Origin: Sporomusa acidovorans
GTDB taxonomy: Bacteria > Bacillota > Negativicutes > Sporomusales > Sporomusaceae
Length of the DNA: 64,000 bases
Direction: 5' to 3'
Assembly: GCF_900101845.1 (NCBI RefSeq)
Contig: NZ_FNAM01000021.1
Span: forward strand, 37,515-101,514
Positions 53,158 to 61,655 of the stretch are shown in pieces (within the stretch, counting starts at the first letter, position 1; each line of letters opens with the position of its first letter). A program made the position numbers and the translations under genes. The notes beneath the pieces were generated by a model. The model was not told the origin of the DNA. It worked only from the letters and a program-made list of their open reading frames with translations, and ran no database searches.

Positions 53158-54853
53158 AAGAACCCACTTCCTTCTGTACGGCTGCGCTTTCCTGGAACGG
53201 GACTCGCAGCCAAACCTCAGTCCCAAATGTTGGTTTAGAGTTAATTGTCAGGCCATACTTTGTTCCATAGAGACTGGTTAATCGTTGGTGAACATTCATG
53301 ATACCCACTCCCTCCGAATGACCGGCTTGTATCTGGGTGAGCTTTTCTGGGGGAATTCCCACCCCGTTGTCAGTAACCGTGATAATCAGCGTGTCCTCTT
53401 CGATATAAGCTTCAATGACGAGTAAGCAACTTCCCAGCTTGGGGAATAAACCGTGGTTTAAAGCATTTTCCACAAGCGGCTGTAGGGATAAGGCTGGAAT
53501 GAGAGCAGTAGTTGCCTCGTCATCCACGTTAACAGCAACGTCCAATCTGTCGCCGAAGCGGGACATGGCAATTTCCAGGTAGGCCATGATCGCCGCTAAT
53601 TCATACTGGAGAGTTACCAGCTCATCCTGATTGGAATAGCCACGCTGCATTAGGGTAGCCAGACTGCCTAACAGGCTGCGGGCCTTGTCCGGGTCAGTGC
53701 GGGTAAAGGACATAATGATATTGATGGTATTGAAGAGAAAGTGGGGGTTAATCTGGGCCCGTAGTGCCTTAAGTTCAGCCTTTTCCCGCATTTTTCGCTG
53801 CTTGTCGACTTCCGCCAACTGAATTTGAACAGACAGTAAATTAGCAATTCCATCGGCAATATGAATATCCAGTTCGGATACAGTTTCTTCGTTTACTCGG
53901 GCAATTTCGATGGTTCCAATGACTTTGTCGCCGGAAAACAACGGAACCACTACTCCGGCCTTGAGCGGGCAGTAGGGAAACGGGCAGCCACGATCAGAAG
54001 GCGTATTAATGATCTTCATTGTTTTACTGGTAATTGCCTCTTTTACGGCTGCCGAGAGAATCGGCTCGCCCGGCTTATGATGTTCGGTTCCCTTGCCAAT
54101 AAACGCCAGACGTTTATACCTGCCGGTGATGGAAACCGCATCCGCTTTTGCTAACTCGTAAATGATATTGGCGGTTATTTTGGCTGAATGTGAATTAAAG
54201 CCCAGCCTGAGAAAGGGAAGCGTACGACTGGCAATTGCCAGCGACAGTTGCGCTGCGCGGGCGCCGTAAATGTCTTGTTCAGCTTCAATCCACTTAATAA
54301 TATAAAGAAATAAGCATACGCCGATCATGCTAACGACAGGGGTAAATATAAGCGCTTTAAGATTGGGGAACTGGGTGACGGGTTCGCCGGGAAACAGGGC
54401 GATAAAGACGATTTGGCATAATTCGGCAACTAATGCCACGCCGGCCCCCATCAGCGGCGTAAACTGGTGAAAATTAAAATGAAGCCGCAACATGCCGGAA
54501 AAAGTTCCGGCCAAAATTATAAACAGTGCGGGTGCTATAGCTGAATAATCAATGACGATTAAGTAACCGGCACAAATAAGACCAACGCAAAAGCCAGTGA
54601 TCGGTCCGCCGGCAATGCCTGCCAGTAATATGCCGATTAAACGCGTTGTTACGAGTGGCTCTCCCCAGGGTAATGTATTGTAGTTACCGGTTATCGCTAA
54701 AAAAGCGAACAACACAACCAAAGGGAACTGGCTTACCCAACTGAAAGGATAGCGGGCGCAGCGCATAATAAAACGGCTACGCCCTGTGAGATAAGCCGTC
54801 ATAGCAATAAAGGACAAAGCGCTTATGATTTCTAGCAGAGTAAAGACTGTCAT
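53132..54853 (-). CDS. LytS-type sensor histidine kinase
   Basis: 573 residues from the ATG 5 bp after GGAGG (an ATG 12 bp earlier contains that site). Five or six N-terminal membrane helices (5TMR-LYT domain), a GAF domain (about 215-350), then a His kinase domain with the phospho-His in INPHFLFNTIN and an ATPase domain with NALNHGLFPK and DNGVGIPPE. LytS/BtsS-like kinases respond to wall potential or extracellular pyruvate; ligand unknown here. Overlaps the regulator gene by 26 bp. Confidence 0.92.
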   Translation of the reverse strand: MTVFTLLEIISALSFIAMTAYLTGRSRFIMRCARYPFSWVSQFPLVVLFAFLAITGNYNTLPWGEPLVTTRLIGILLAGIAGGPITGFCVGLICAGYLIVIDYSAIAPALFIILAGTFSGMLRLHFNFHQFTPLMGAGVALVAELCQIVFIALFPGEPVTQFPNLKALIFTPVVSMIGVCLFLYIIKWIEAEQDIYGARAAQLSLAIASRTLPFLRLGFNSHSAKITANIIYELAKADAVSITGRYKRLAFIGKGTEHHKPGEPILSAAVKEAITSKTMKIINTPSDRGCPFPYCPLKAGVVVPLFSGDKVIGTIEIARVNEETVSELDIHIADGIANLLSVQIQLAEVDKQRKMREKAELKALRAQINPHFLFNTINIIMSFTRTDPDKARSLLGSLATLMQRGYSNQDELVTLQYELAAIMAYLEIAMSRFGDRLDVAVNVDDEATTALIPALSLQPLVENALNHGLFPKLGSCLLVIEAYIEEDTLIITVTDNGVGIPPEKLTQIQAGHSEGVGIMNVHQRLTSLYGTKYGLTINSKPTFGTEVWLRVPFQESAAVQKEVGSCENKSSYC

Positions 54854-54982
54854 AAAGGCCTCCATGATAATCTAGAAAGAATATTCGGCAAAAGGACGCG
54901 GTTCCCTTTTTTCGCAACAGGGCTTTTCGAAATATTCCTAAAAGTTTATGGGTAGGGTTTTTAAACAACTCCCGATGAGTTC

Positions 54983-55012
54983 TTGACGAATGATGTTAAC
55001 TTAATATATAAT
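54983..55012 (+). promoter_or_regulatory. Promoter of tRNA-Asp/tRNA-Phe
   Basis: TTGACG at 54983, 18-bp spacer, TATAAT at 55007. Confidence 0.75.
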
Positions 55013-55025
55013 AACACTTGGTAAC

Positions 55026-55101
55026 GGCCCGGTGGTGTAGTGGTTAACATGCCGCCCTGTCACGGCGGAGATCGAGGGTTCAAGTCCCTTCCGGGTCGCC
55101 A
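55026..55101 (+). tRNA. tRNA-Asp (anticodon GTC)
   Basis: 76 nt ending in GCCA; acceptor GGCCCGG/CCGGGTC; anticodon loop CTGTCAC gives GTC. Confidence 0.97.
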
Positions 55102-55174
55102 TCTTCGACATTAGATATGCGATCTTCGATTAACCACATCGAACATCGCAAGTCGAAAATCGACAGTCGAATAC
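55102..55174 (+). repeat. TCGA-rich spacer with small hairpins between tRNA-Asp and tRNA-Phe
   Basis: TTCGAT...ATCGAA and GTCGA-AAA-TCGAC stems lie in tandem, giving a string of TCGA words. No gene. Possibly a tRNA-processing spacer or an intergenic repeat. Confidence 0.4.
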
Positions 55175-55250
<76 letters not shown>

Positions 55251-55282
55251 GAAAAAACACACCATGTAGGTGTGTTTTTTCT
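55251..55282 (+). terminator. Terminator after tRNA-Phe
   Basis: GAAAAAACACACC stem with its complement, then TTTTTTCTTTC. Confidence 0.9.
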
Positions 55283-55387
55283 TTCCTGAATTTATTGATG
55301 AAAATATTGTCCGGACAAACTGGTTTTTGGTATTAAAGTTGTGTTTGACACAAATTATATTAACAGGAATTTAAGGAGGGTGAGCCT

Positions 55388-56038
55388 ATGTTTGACAACC
55401 GTACTCATGCCGGACAACTGCTTGCGGAAAAATTAGCTGCGCGAAACTTGAAAAATCCCTATATCCTGGCAGTTCCCCGCGGCGGACTTGCGGTAGCATC
55501 CCCCATTGCCGCTAAACTGCAAGCCAACGTGGCCGTTCTTATTGCGAAAAAGATCGGGCATCCACTTAATGCGGAAGTTGCCATCGGCGCTATTATGCCG
55601 GATGGCAGCCTGATTCATGACAATCAGTATGTCAGCAGCATTGGGGTAAAGCAGGAAAACTTCGACAAGTTGACGGCAGAAGCCCGCAAGGTATTTGACC
55701 AGCGGGTCAAGGTCTACGAAGCTATGATTATTAAAAATCAGGAAGTTAAAGGGCGCGATATCATTGTTGTCGATGACGGGATTGCCACTGGATATACCAT
55801 ACGGGCAGCAGTCAAATGGCTGCAGAAGTGGAACCCGGCCAGCATAACGGTCGCTGTACCGGTAGCTCCTACTGATATTACTCAAAAGCTCCGCGAAGTA
55901 CAAGTGGAAGTGGTGTGCCTTGATGAACGGGATGTATTTACGGCAGTTGGCAGCTATTATAAGGATTTTAAGGAAATGACAGATCAGGAGGCGCTGGAAT
56001 ACCATCGCTTTTCGCCGAATTCGATTGTTCGACTGTAA
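55388..56038 (+). CDS. Phosphoribosyltransferase-domain protein
   Basis: 216 residues. The PRPP-binding loop is VVDDGIATGYT, and the N-terminal AVPRGGLAVASPIA is typical of a stand-alone type I PRTase family often annotated only as phosphoribosyltransferase. The substrate base is unknown; the protein lacks the hood elements of Hpt, Apt or Upp that I can recognise. ATG after GGAGGGTG. Transcribed alone. Confidence 0.82.
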   Translation: MFDNRTHAGQLLAEKLAARNLKNPYILAVPRGGLAVASPIAAKLQANVAVLIAKKIGHPLNAEVAIGAIMPDGSLIHDNQYVSSIGVKQENFDKLTAEARKVFDQRVKVYEAMIIKNQEVKGRDIIVVDDGIATGYTIRAAVKWLQKWNPASITVAVPVAPTDITQKLREVQVEVVCLDERDVFTAVGSYYKDFKEMTDQEALEYHRFSPNSIVRL

Positions 56039-56076
56039 TCGTAAACTGCAGAGCAAGCTTTTTCCCATAAAGAAGG

Positions 56077-56115
56077 AAGGCCGGTGTCTTTAATTGGATA
56101 TCTGGCCTTTTTTTG
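56077..56115 (+). terminator. Terminator after the phosphoribosyltransferase
   Basis: AAGGCCGG...CTGGCCTT imperfect stem followed by TTTTTTT. Confidence 0.75.
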
Positions 56116-56228
56116 TTAGAGGAGGGATCTGGTAATTTCCTCGGCGGTTGTTACCAGGACCATCAAGAAAAGGCGCTTTTATCCAGTAACTTGTGTTAAT
56201 ATAGTAATCACGGAAGGAGGTTTTAAGA

Positions 56229-56639
56229 GTGATTGAGGGTATTAGCCATATAACTTTTATTGTAAAAGAGCTGGAGAGCGCAACACGATTTTTTAAAGCT
56301 ATTTTTGATGCAGAAGAAATATATGCAAGCGGCGATAAAACATTTTCCTTGACCAAAGAAAAGTTTTTCTTAATTGGTGGCCAGTGGATCGCAGTAATGG
56401 CGGGGGAGTCATTATCGCAACGGACGTATAACCATGTTGCTTTTAAGATATCGGAAGAAGACTTCGCGATGTATAAGGCCAGAATTGAGGCTCTGGGATT
56501 GGAGGTTAAACCGCCCCGGTCCAGAGTGGAAGGTGAGGGCCGGTCCTTATATTTTTATGATTTTGATCATCATTTGTTTGAATTGCATACCGGTACACTG
56601 GCAGAACGGCTCGCAAGATACGCGGAGATCATAAAATAA
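56229..56639 (+). CDS. fosX: Fosfomycin resistance hydrolase FosX
   Basis: 136 residues of the vicinal oxygen chelate fold. SHITFIVKELESAT, YNHVAFKI and LFELHTGTL contain the metal ligands His-His-Glu. IYASGDKTFSLTKEKFFLI and GEGRSLYFYDFDHHLFELH are very close in pattern to Listeria FosX, a Mn-dependent hydrolase that opens the fosfomycin epoxide with water. GTG start 8 bp after AAGGAGG. Stands alone with its own signals, not on a mobile element visible here. Confidence 0.9.
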   Translation: MIEGISHITFIVKELESATRFFKAIFDAEEIYASGDKTFSLTKEKFFLIGGQWIAVMAGESLSQRTYNHVAFKISEEDFAMYKARIEALGLEVKPPRSRVEGEGRSLYFYDFDHHLFELHTGTLAERLARYAEIIK

Positions 56640-56718
56640 TATTTTGTGAATGGGGCAGTATGTAGCGGAAAAACACAGAAAATCAAACTATCTTTTGAAA
56701 ATATGAATGTGAATAACC

Positions 56719-56752
56719 AAAACCCTCTTGTTTGACGACAGGAGGTTTTTTG
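56719..56752 (+). terminator. Terminator after fosX
   Basis: AACCCTCTTGT pairs with ACAGGAGGTT (one bulge), followed by TTTTTTG. Confidence 0.7.
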
Positions 56753-56834
56753 TTCGGATAAATGTGGTGAAACACCTATTTACCTCTGATCTTGTTGATG
56801 ATATGATAAAAAAATATGAAGGAGAGATCAGGGA

Positions 56835-57785
56835 ATGATATTTGTTAATTCGTTTGAAAGTATTTTAAGTATAATTATTATGATATTCCTCGGATATATG
56901 CTGGCAAAAAAAGGGATGTTTGATGAACATACCGCCAAGATATTTACAACAATGGTTATTAAGATATCCTTGCCGGCCTATATGGTTTGGAATCTGACCA
57001 ATACGTTTGATCATGAAAAATTGCTTGATCTGGTGGGTGGAATCATTATTCCTTTTACCTCCATGATAACCTGTTATATGGTTGGCTGGTTAATAAGCAA
57101 GTTTATCGGCGTGGACGCGAAACGTCAGGGTATTTTTAGCTGTATGTTTTTCGTTTCCAATACAATCTTTATCGGGTTGCCAATCAATTTGGCACTCTTC
57201 GGCGACAAAAGCATTCCTTATGTTTTGTTGTATTATATTGCCAATACATCATTATTCTGGACAGTAGGCATTTATTTAATTAGTCGCGACGGTTGCGGCC
57301 ATAAACCTAAGTTATTAAGTTACCAAACGGTAAAAAACATATTTTCACCGCCGCTGATCGGTTTTTTTGTCGGCATCCTATTGGTAATGGCTGATATAAA
57401 ACTGCCGCCCTTTATTACCGATGTTTGTAGATACTTGGGCAATTGTACAACACCGCTATCAATGTTATTTATTGGAATATCAATTTACAGTGTAAATCCC
57501 GCTGAAATAAATTTAAGTAAAGATGTGGCTGCCCTTGTTCTAGGCCGATTTATCATAGCCCCGTTTTTGGTATTTTTACTTACATTAGTAATACCTGTGC
57601 CTTCGATGATGAAAGAAGTATTTATTGTCCAGTCGGCAATGCCGATCATAGCCAGTGCATCTATCATCGCCAAAGCATATAATGCAGATTATCAATTTGC
57701 GGCTGTGGCGACGACGGTCACTACCGTAATTGCGATGGTAGTCATCCCCCTCTACATGGTATTGTTTAACTACTTTGCTATTTAG
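56835..57785 (+). CDS. AEC-family transporter (auxin efflux carrier-like)
   Basis: 316 residues with about ten membrane helices in two five-helix halves; SLPAYMVWNLT, NTIFIGLPINLALFG and VQSAMPIIASASIIAKAY match membrane-transport family PF03547, whose bacterial members move malate, malonate or other carboxylates. ATG after AAGGAGAG. Substrate unknown. Confidence 0.85.
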   Translation: MIFVNSFESILSIIIMIFLGYMLAKKGMFDEHTAKIFTTMVIKISLPAYMVWNLTNTFDHEKLLDLVGGIIIPFTSMITCYMVGWLISKFIGVDAKRQGIFSCMFFVSNTIFIGLPINLALFGDKSIPYVLLYYIANTSLFWTVGIYLISRDGCGHKPKLLSYQTVKNIFSPPLIGFFVGILLVMADIKLPPFITDVCRYLGNCTTPLSMLFIGISIYSVNPAEINLSKDVAALVLGRFIIAPFLVFLLTLVIPVPSMMKEVFIVQSAMPIIASASIIAKAYNADYQFAAVATTVTTVIAMVVIPLYMVLFNYFAI

Positions 57786-58058
57786 GTGTTATCTTTCTTT
57801 GTTTAGTTGCGTATGAATAAAATAAGCACCTTTGTCTGCATGGGATAAAGTGTAAAAATATATAATTTATTGGAAGGAATTAAGAAAAAGCTGATGAATA
57901 AATTTACTATCTGCGGAGGCCCAAAGAAGGTAATTATATCTTTTACGACAACAAAGCAAGGGCGGAAAAGATCTCGTAAGAACACTACAGAATTAAGGTT
58001 TATAGACCACTAGCGTCAACTTAAATTAAAGGATGAAATTGAAAGTAGGTATAATAAC

Positions 58059-58685
58059 ATGCAGCGGCTTTTGGATGGGATAGTGAAATTTAGACGTGAT
58101 GACTTTGAAAATCATCGCGATCTTTTTAAAAGTTTAAAGTCAGAACAAAAACCACACACCCTGTTTATTACTTGTTCAGATTCGCGGGTAGATCCTAATT
58201 TAATTACTAAAACACTGCCGGGTGAGCTTTTTATTATCCGAAATATAGCTAATCTCGTACCGCCATATCGCGAAACGCCGGAATATGTGTCGACTACTTC
58301 TGCAATAGAGTATGCGGTACTTTCATTAGGCGTGGAAAACATTATCGTCTGCGGACATTCTCATTGTGGCGGTTGTGCCGCATGCCTAGGGCCAGCAGAA
58401 CGTTTAAATAACATGCCCCACACTAAGAGATGGATGGAGTTGGCTATTCCGGTACGGGATCGTATTTTAAAAGAAATTGCAAAGGATGATATAGAAGCTC
58501 GCAGGTGGATGATGGAGCAGGCTAATGTTGTGGAGCAATTAAAGCATTTAATGGGATATCCATATATTTATGAAAAAACAATTTCAGGACAATTAATGTT
58601 AAGTGGCTGGTATTATATTATTGAAACCGGAGAAGTGTTTATTTACGATAAAAACTTGGGAGAATTTCGTTTAGCAAATGGCTAG
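58059..58685 (+). CDS. Beta-class carbonic anhydrase
   Basis: 208 residues. Zinc ligands in CSDSRVDP (Cys about 40) and GHSHCGGCAA (His and Cys about 98-102), with the catalytic Asp-Arg dyad in SDSR. Interconverts CO2 and bicarbonate, useful for carboxylation in an anaerobe. AAGTAGG is a weak ribosome site. The 273 bp before it hold no convincing gene (only a 39-codon basic frame at 57894-58013). Confidence 0.93.
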   Translation: MQRLLDGIVKFRRDDFENHRDLFKSLKSEQKPHTLFITCSDSRVDPNLITKTLPGELFIIRNIANLVPPYRETPEYVSTTSAIEYAVLSLGVENIIVCGHSHCGGCAACLGPAERLNNMPHTKRWMELAIPVRDRILKEIAKDDIEARRWMMEQANVVEQLKHLMGYPYIYEKTISGQLMLSGWYYIIETGEVFIYDKNLGEFRLANG

Positions 58686-58800
58686 GTGTATTGAGCCAGG
58701 ACAAACTATTGTTGGCATCCAGTTAGTTTTTTATATTTATCAATCAGATAAATATAAACATTCGTTACCTAATGATACAACAATTGCTATGCGACGGGGC

Positions 58801-58830
58801 TTGCATATGGTATTCGGAAAATGATATAAT
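58801..58830 (+). promoter_or_regulatory. Promoter upstream of the tRNA-Gly fragment
   Basis: TTGCAT at 58801, 18-bp spacer, TATAAT at 58825. It points at the truncated tRNA 103 bp downstream, so it is probably the old tRNA promoter. Confidence 0.6.
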
Positions 58831-58932
58831 ATGCAAGCAAGGGAGGAGTACCAGCTTCCTGAATATTGTACTGTTGAAAAAGTACAGTAGAAAATGCTTA
58901 AGAATCCATATGATATCTAGATTCATACACAT

Positions 58933-58969
58933 GCGGGCGTAGCTCAGTGGTAGAGTACCGACTTCCCAA
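58933..58969 (+). pseudogene. tRNA-Gly (CCC) 5' half, truncated in the anticodon loop
   Basis: GCGGGCGTAGCTCAGTGG, then TAGAGTACCGACTTCCCAA, is a perfect 5' half of a tRNA-Gly, ending just after the anticodon loop TTCCCAA. No 3' half (matching arm GTCGG, T-loop, acceptor CGCCCGC) follows before the WYL genes or anywhere downstream. Disruption by recombination or insertion is the likely cause. Confidence 0.85.
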
Positions 58970-59017
58970 AGCGTAAACTTGTTATGGACAACCAATAGAA
59001 AAAATGAGATAAATCAA

Positions 59018-59050
59018 GGCCTTGCGGCAGTAGCCGGCAAGGCCCTTTTT
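59018..59050 (+). terminator. Terminator after the tRNA-Gly remnant
   Basis: GGCCTTGCGGC with GCCGGCAAGGCC (one bulge), loop AGTA, then CTTTTTG. Confidence 0.8.
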
Positions 59051-59103
59051 GTACGTTGACGCTTATTTGACGCAGAAAAAGATCTGGAGAGGAAACAAGC
59101 TGC

Positions 59104-60093
59104 TTATATGTCATCATTAGAAATAAATAACTGTTTTTGGGCAGTTATTCGTTCGACTGCCTGTTTTTTAAAACGCTCTGGACCTAATATCCGAATCACT
59201 GGACCAAAGGAAAGTAAAGTGATTAAAAGTTCCATTTCATCAACTTCATAATAGTAGATTTTCATGAGACAGCATTTTGTATCCTCAAAGTATTCCGAGA
59301 CACGTTCAAAATTAGATAACTGAGTAAAGATTCTTTCGAATCCGTTGCGCTCATTGGTGATTTCGATTTCGATTGGTTCTGGAACACGAAGGCTTTGGAC
59401 GTACCCGGCGAGGTCGGAAAGCGTATTCCAGTCCATAAGCTCTACAGACGTAATTCGTGAGAGGTTTAATTTATAAAGACTTCTGAACTTCTTTTGGCGC
59501 ACTCTTACGCAAACCAATCTAAACTTATCATCCTTCATGGAATACTCAAGTTTATAAGGGGCGAAATATGATGAAAGCCGATTGCCTTTACCGCTTTCAT
59601 AGCGAATAAGAAGTACTTTCCCGGTTTGAATGGCCTGCAAGATAGTAGAGAATATGTTTTTATATTCATCACTGTCATAAGGATCGCCATCACTTGCCAT
59701 GTCAACGGTGATGAGATGATTTGGATTATATAGCGGTTCAATATCAGAAAGTAGGGATCTATAGAAATTACGCTCATTTTTATCGGCAAAAAGCGCAAAG
59801 CGTTTATCCTCTATTATGGCTTTAAGCCAACGCTTTTGGAGGGTTGTTAAAGTAAGGGGCGGGACATTTTCTACCAGCGGTATATAACCGGAGGAATCAT
59901 TTTTAAGCAGGAAATATCCATTATTGGTGATGTTAAGAAGCTGAGGAGTGAGCTCTAGAGAAGTTTCAGCAAAACCAAGTCTGGAAACTGTTGCCGCAAT
60001 GTCTTCACCTGTGAGCTTGCGGACGGCTGCCGTTTTTAAGATTTCGCTGATTATATAAAAGTATCGGCTATGAATTTCGCTAAAAAGTTCCAT
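59104..60093 (-). CDS. WYL-domain transcriptional regulator (second of pair)
   Basis: 329 residues. The N-terminal ~80 residues are helical and could be a winged helix. The middle third has the WYL-type ligand-binding Sm-like fold (VLLIRYESGKGNRLSSYFAPYKLEYSM shortened: RYESGKGNRLSSYFAPYKLEY; then KDDKFRLVCVR), and the C-terminal part resembles the WCX extension (FERVSEYFEDTKCCLMKIYY). WYL proteins sense nucleotides or nucleic-acid ligands and control defence and repair genes. Second gene of a divergent operon opposite slipin. Confidence 0.78.
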   Translation of the reverse strand: MELFSEIHSRYFYIISEILKTAAVRKLTGEDIAATVSRLGFAETSLELTPQLLNITNNGYFLLKNDSSGYIPLVENVPPLTLTTLQKRWLKAIIEDKRFALFADKNERNFYRSLLSDIEPLYNPNHLITVDMASDGDPYDSDEYKNIFSTILQAIQTGKVLLIRYESGKGNRLSSYFAPYKLEYSMKDDKFRLVCVRVRQKKFRSLYKLNLSRITSVELMDWNTLSDLAGYVQSLRVPEPIEIEITNERNGFERIFTQLSNFERVSEYFEDTKCCLMKIYYYEVDEMELLITLLSFGPVIRILGPERFKKQAVERITAQKQLFISNDDI

Positions 60094-60114
60094 ATTGCAT
60101 CCTTCCTTGCGGAT

Positions 60115-61364
60115 TTATTCCTCGTACATAGCCGCCATGTGCATAATATCATCGGTAAATTGTTTGATTACCTGCTGGTTGGAGCCTTTTATGGATATAA
60201 TCCGTCCGATAAATGTTCGTAGCCACGGCACCATCTCTTGCGTGTCGGTTACTTCAATACGATAGACGAAAGTATTGTCGGCCACTTTTTCTATCGTACC
60301 GTGTTTACCTTCGCGTTTTAGCCGCGTGAGAACATAAGCTTCCGTGCTTTCGTTGATAGAAATAACCATCTCAAGTTGTTCAAGATGATTCTTTCTGCCG
60401 AGAAAAATACCCCAGGAAGAGGAAAACCTGGTTTCAAGTTCGGTCAAACGTTTATCAAAATCAGGGTTTTCCTCCAATATATGCACGTTTTTGATGTAGT
60501 CCAGGCGGAACGAAAAAAAGTTATGTTTGCGCTTATTATAGGCCAGCAGGTATCGGCGTCCATGTTTTACGTTGATAGCAACTCTAAGCGGAAGGATGGT
60601 TTGACGAAAGGGGTTTTTTGAACGGCTGCTGTAAGTTTCAAAGTGGACCATTTTCTTTTCTTGTATGGCGGTAAGTATATTAATAAATACTTCGTCATCC
60701 AAGGTGTGCGAGGTAAATAGATGTCGGAAGGAAAAGGGGCTATGATTCTGGCCGCTATCACGACGGATAAAGTAGCCTAGTACTCCGGCAGGCGTAATGT
60801 TTTCAAAATAGTGTACAGGGGTTATAAGGTTATTGAATATATTTGGGAAATCCTGAGTCAATGGGTCATGGCTGACGTAATAATGCAGGGTTTTGCCTTT
60901 TTTTGTTTGCTGAATAAACCGGCATCCGCATATTCGTTAAGTTTATTGCGGATAGTCATTGGATCCGGCGAAGGGGGATTTTCAAAAGATGACAAGTATT
61001 GGTCATACAGAATATTGGAGACCTCTTGGGCAGTTAAGCCTGGCAGTTTCATAAGGATGGCGAAAAGGTAAAAATGAAGCAGGCAATCATTAGATGTAAA
61101 GGTCTTTGTTTCCCATACGGAAAACAGCGGATTTTGGGATAGATCGGCTGTGTTTGTATTGATAAATAGATTTTTTCCGCGGGCACTGGTTTCCCACTTC
61201 ACGTATCTGGCAAGATAACTTTCGATTCTTCGACGTTCATTATTATAGCTACGGCTGCTCTTGCGGGTATAGTCGCCGCGGCATTTGTAGCCGTATACTA
61301 GAAAATCACGGGCATAATCTCTTATCTTATCAAAGTTTTTGATTAGTTCTGTAAATCCAGCCAT
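60115..61364 (-). CDS. WYL-domain regulator, split by a frame change at an A AAA AAG site
   Basis: The first part (168 codons from ATG 61364, after GGTGA) carries an N-terminal helical, probably winged-helix region and ends 0-frame at 60858. The rest (HDPLTQDFPNIF and the WYL segment MVHFETYSSRSKNPFRQTI, then GRRYLLAYNKRKH) continues in the -1 frame to 60115. The two parts join perfectly at the heptamer A AAA AAG (60903-60897) as QKK-GKTLHYYVSHDP. So the product is either a programmed -1 frameshift fusion of about 415 residues or the gene has lost one A from a run. An in-frame TTG at 60861 is a poor alternative start. Confidence 0.75.
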
Positions 61365-61393
61365 TTTTATCACCATCATTTTGTAATGACTTT

Positions 61394-61421
61394 ATCATAT
61401 CAAAATAGGAATTATTGTCAA
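61394..61421 (-). promoter_or_regulatory. Promoter of the WYL operon
   Basis: On the minus strand TTGACA (61421-61416), 16-bp spacer, TATGAT (61399-61394). The 290-bp divergent region towards slipin holds no gene; a T-rich stretch near 61536-61545 and no clear plus-strand promoter. Confidence 0.75.
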
Positions 61422-61655
61422 TCATTCGAAAGGTCGCAAACTTTTTTGCAGCCAACAGCAGACCTGGGCTTCGCGATGTTGAGGATATCGCTGAGACTTG
61501 CTATTCCCAAGGCCAAAAGCAAGGGAAAATTTCGTTGTTTTTTTTGCCTCCGGTATAGCAAAGTCAACTGCTTAATTAACATCCCGTCATGAAAGTCTGC
61601 GGAGATTCCTTGGATAGGGGCGCAATTGCGAAATTATAAGACGGAGGAATACGTC

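Noticed and set aside
57894..58013. 39-codon basic open frame (MNKFTICGGPKKV...)
   Set aside because: Weak ribosome site, no family recognised, and A/T-rich surroundings; could be chance.
58970..59100. Group I intron in tRNA-Gly instead of truncation
   Set aside because: No 3' exon is found downstream and the following 130 bp are too short and end in an ordinary terminator.
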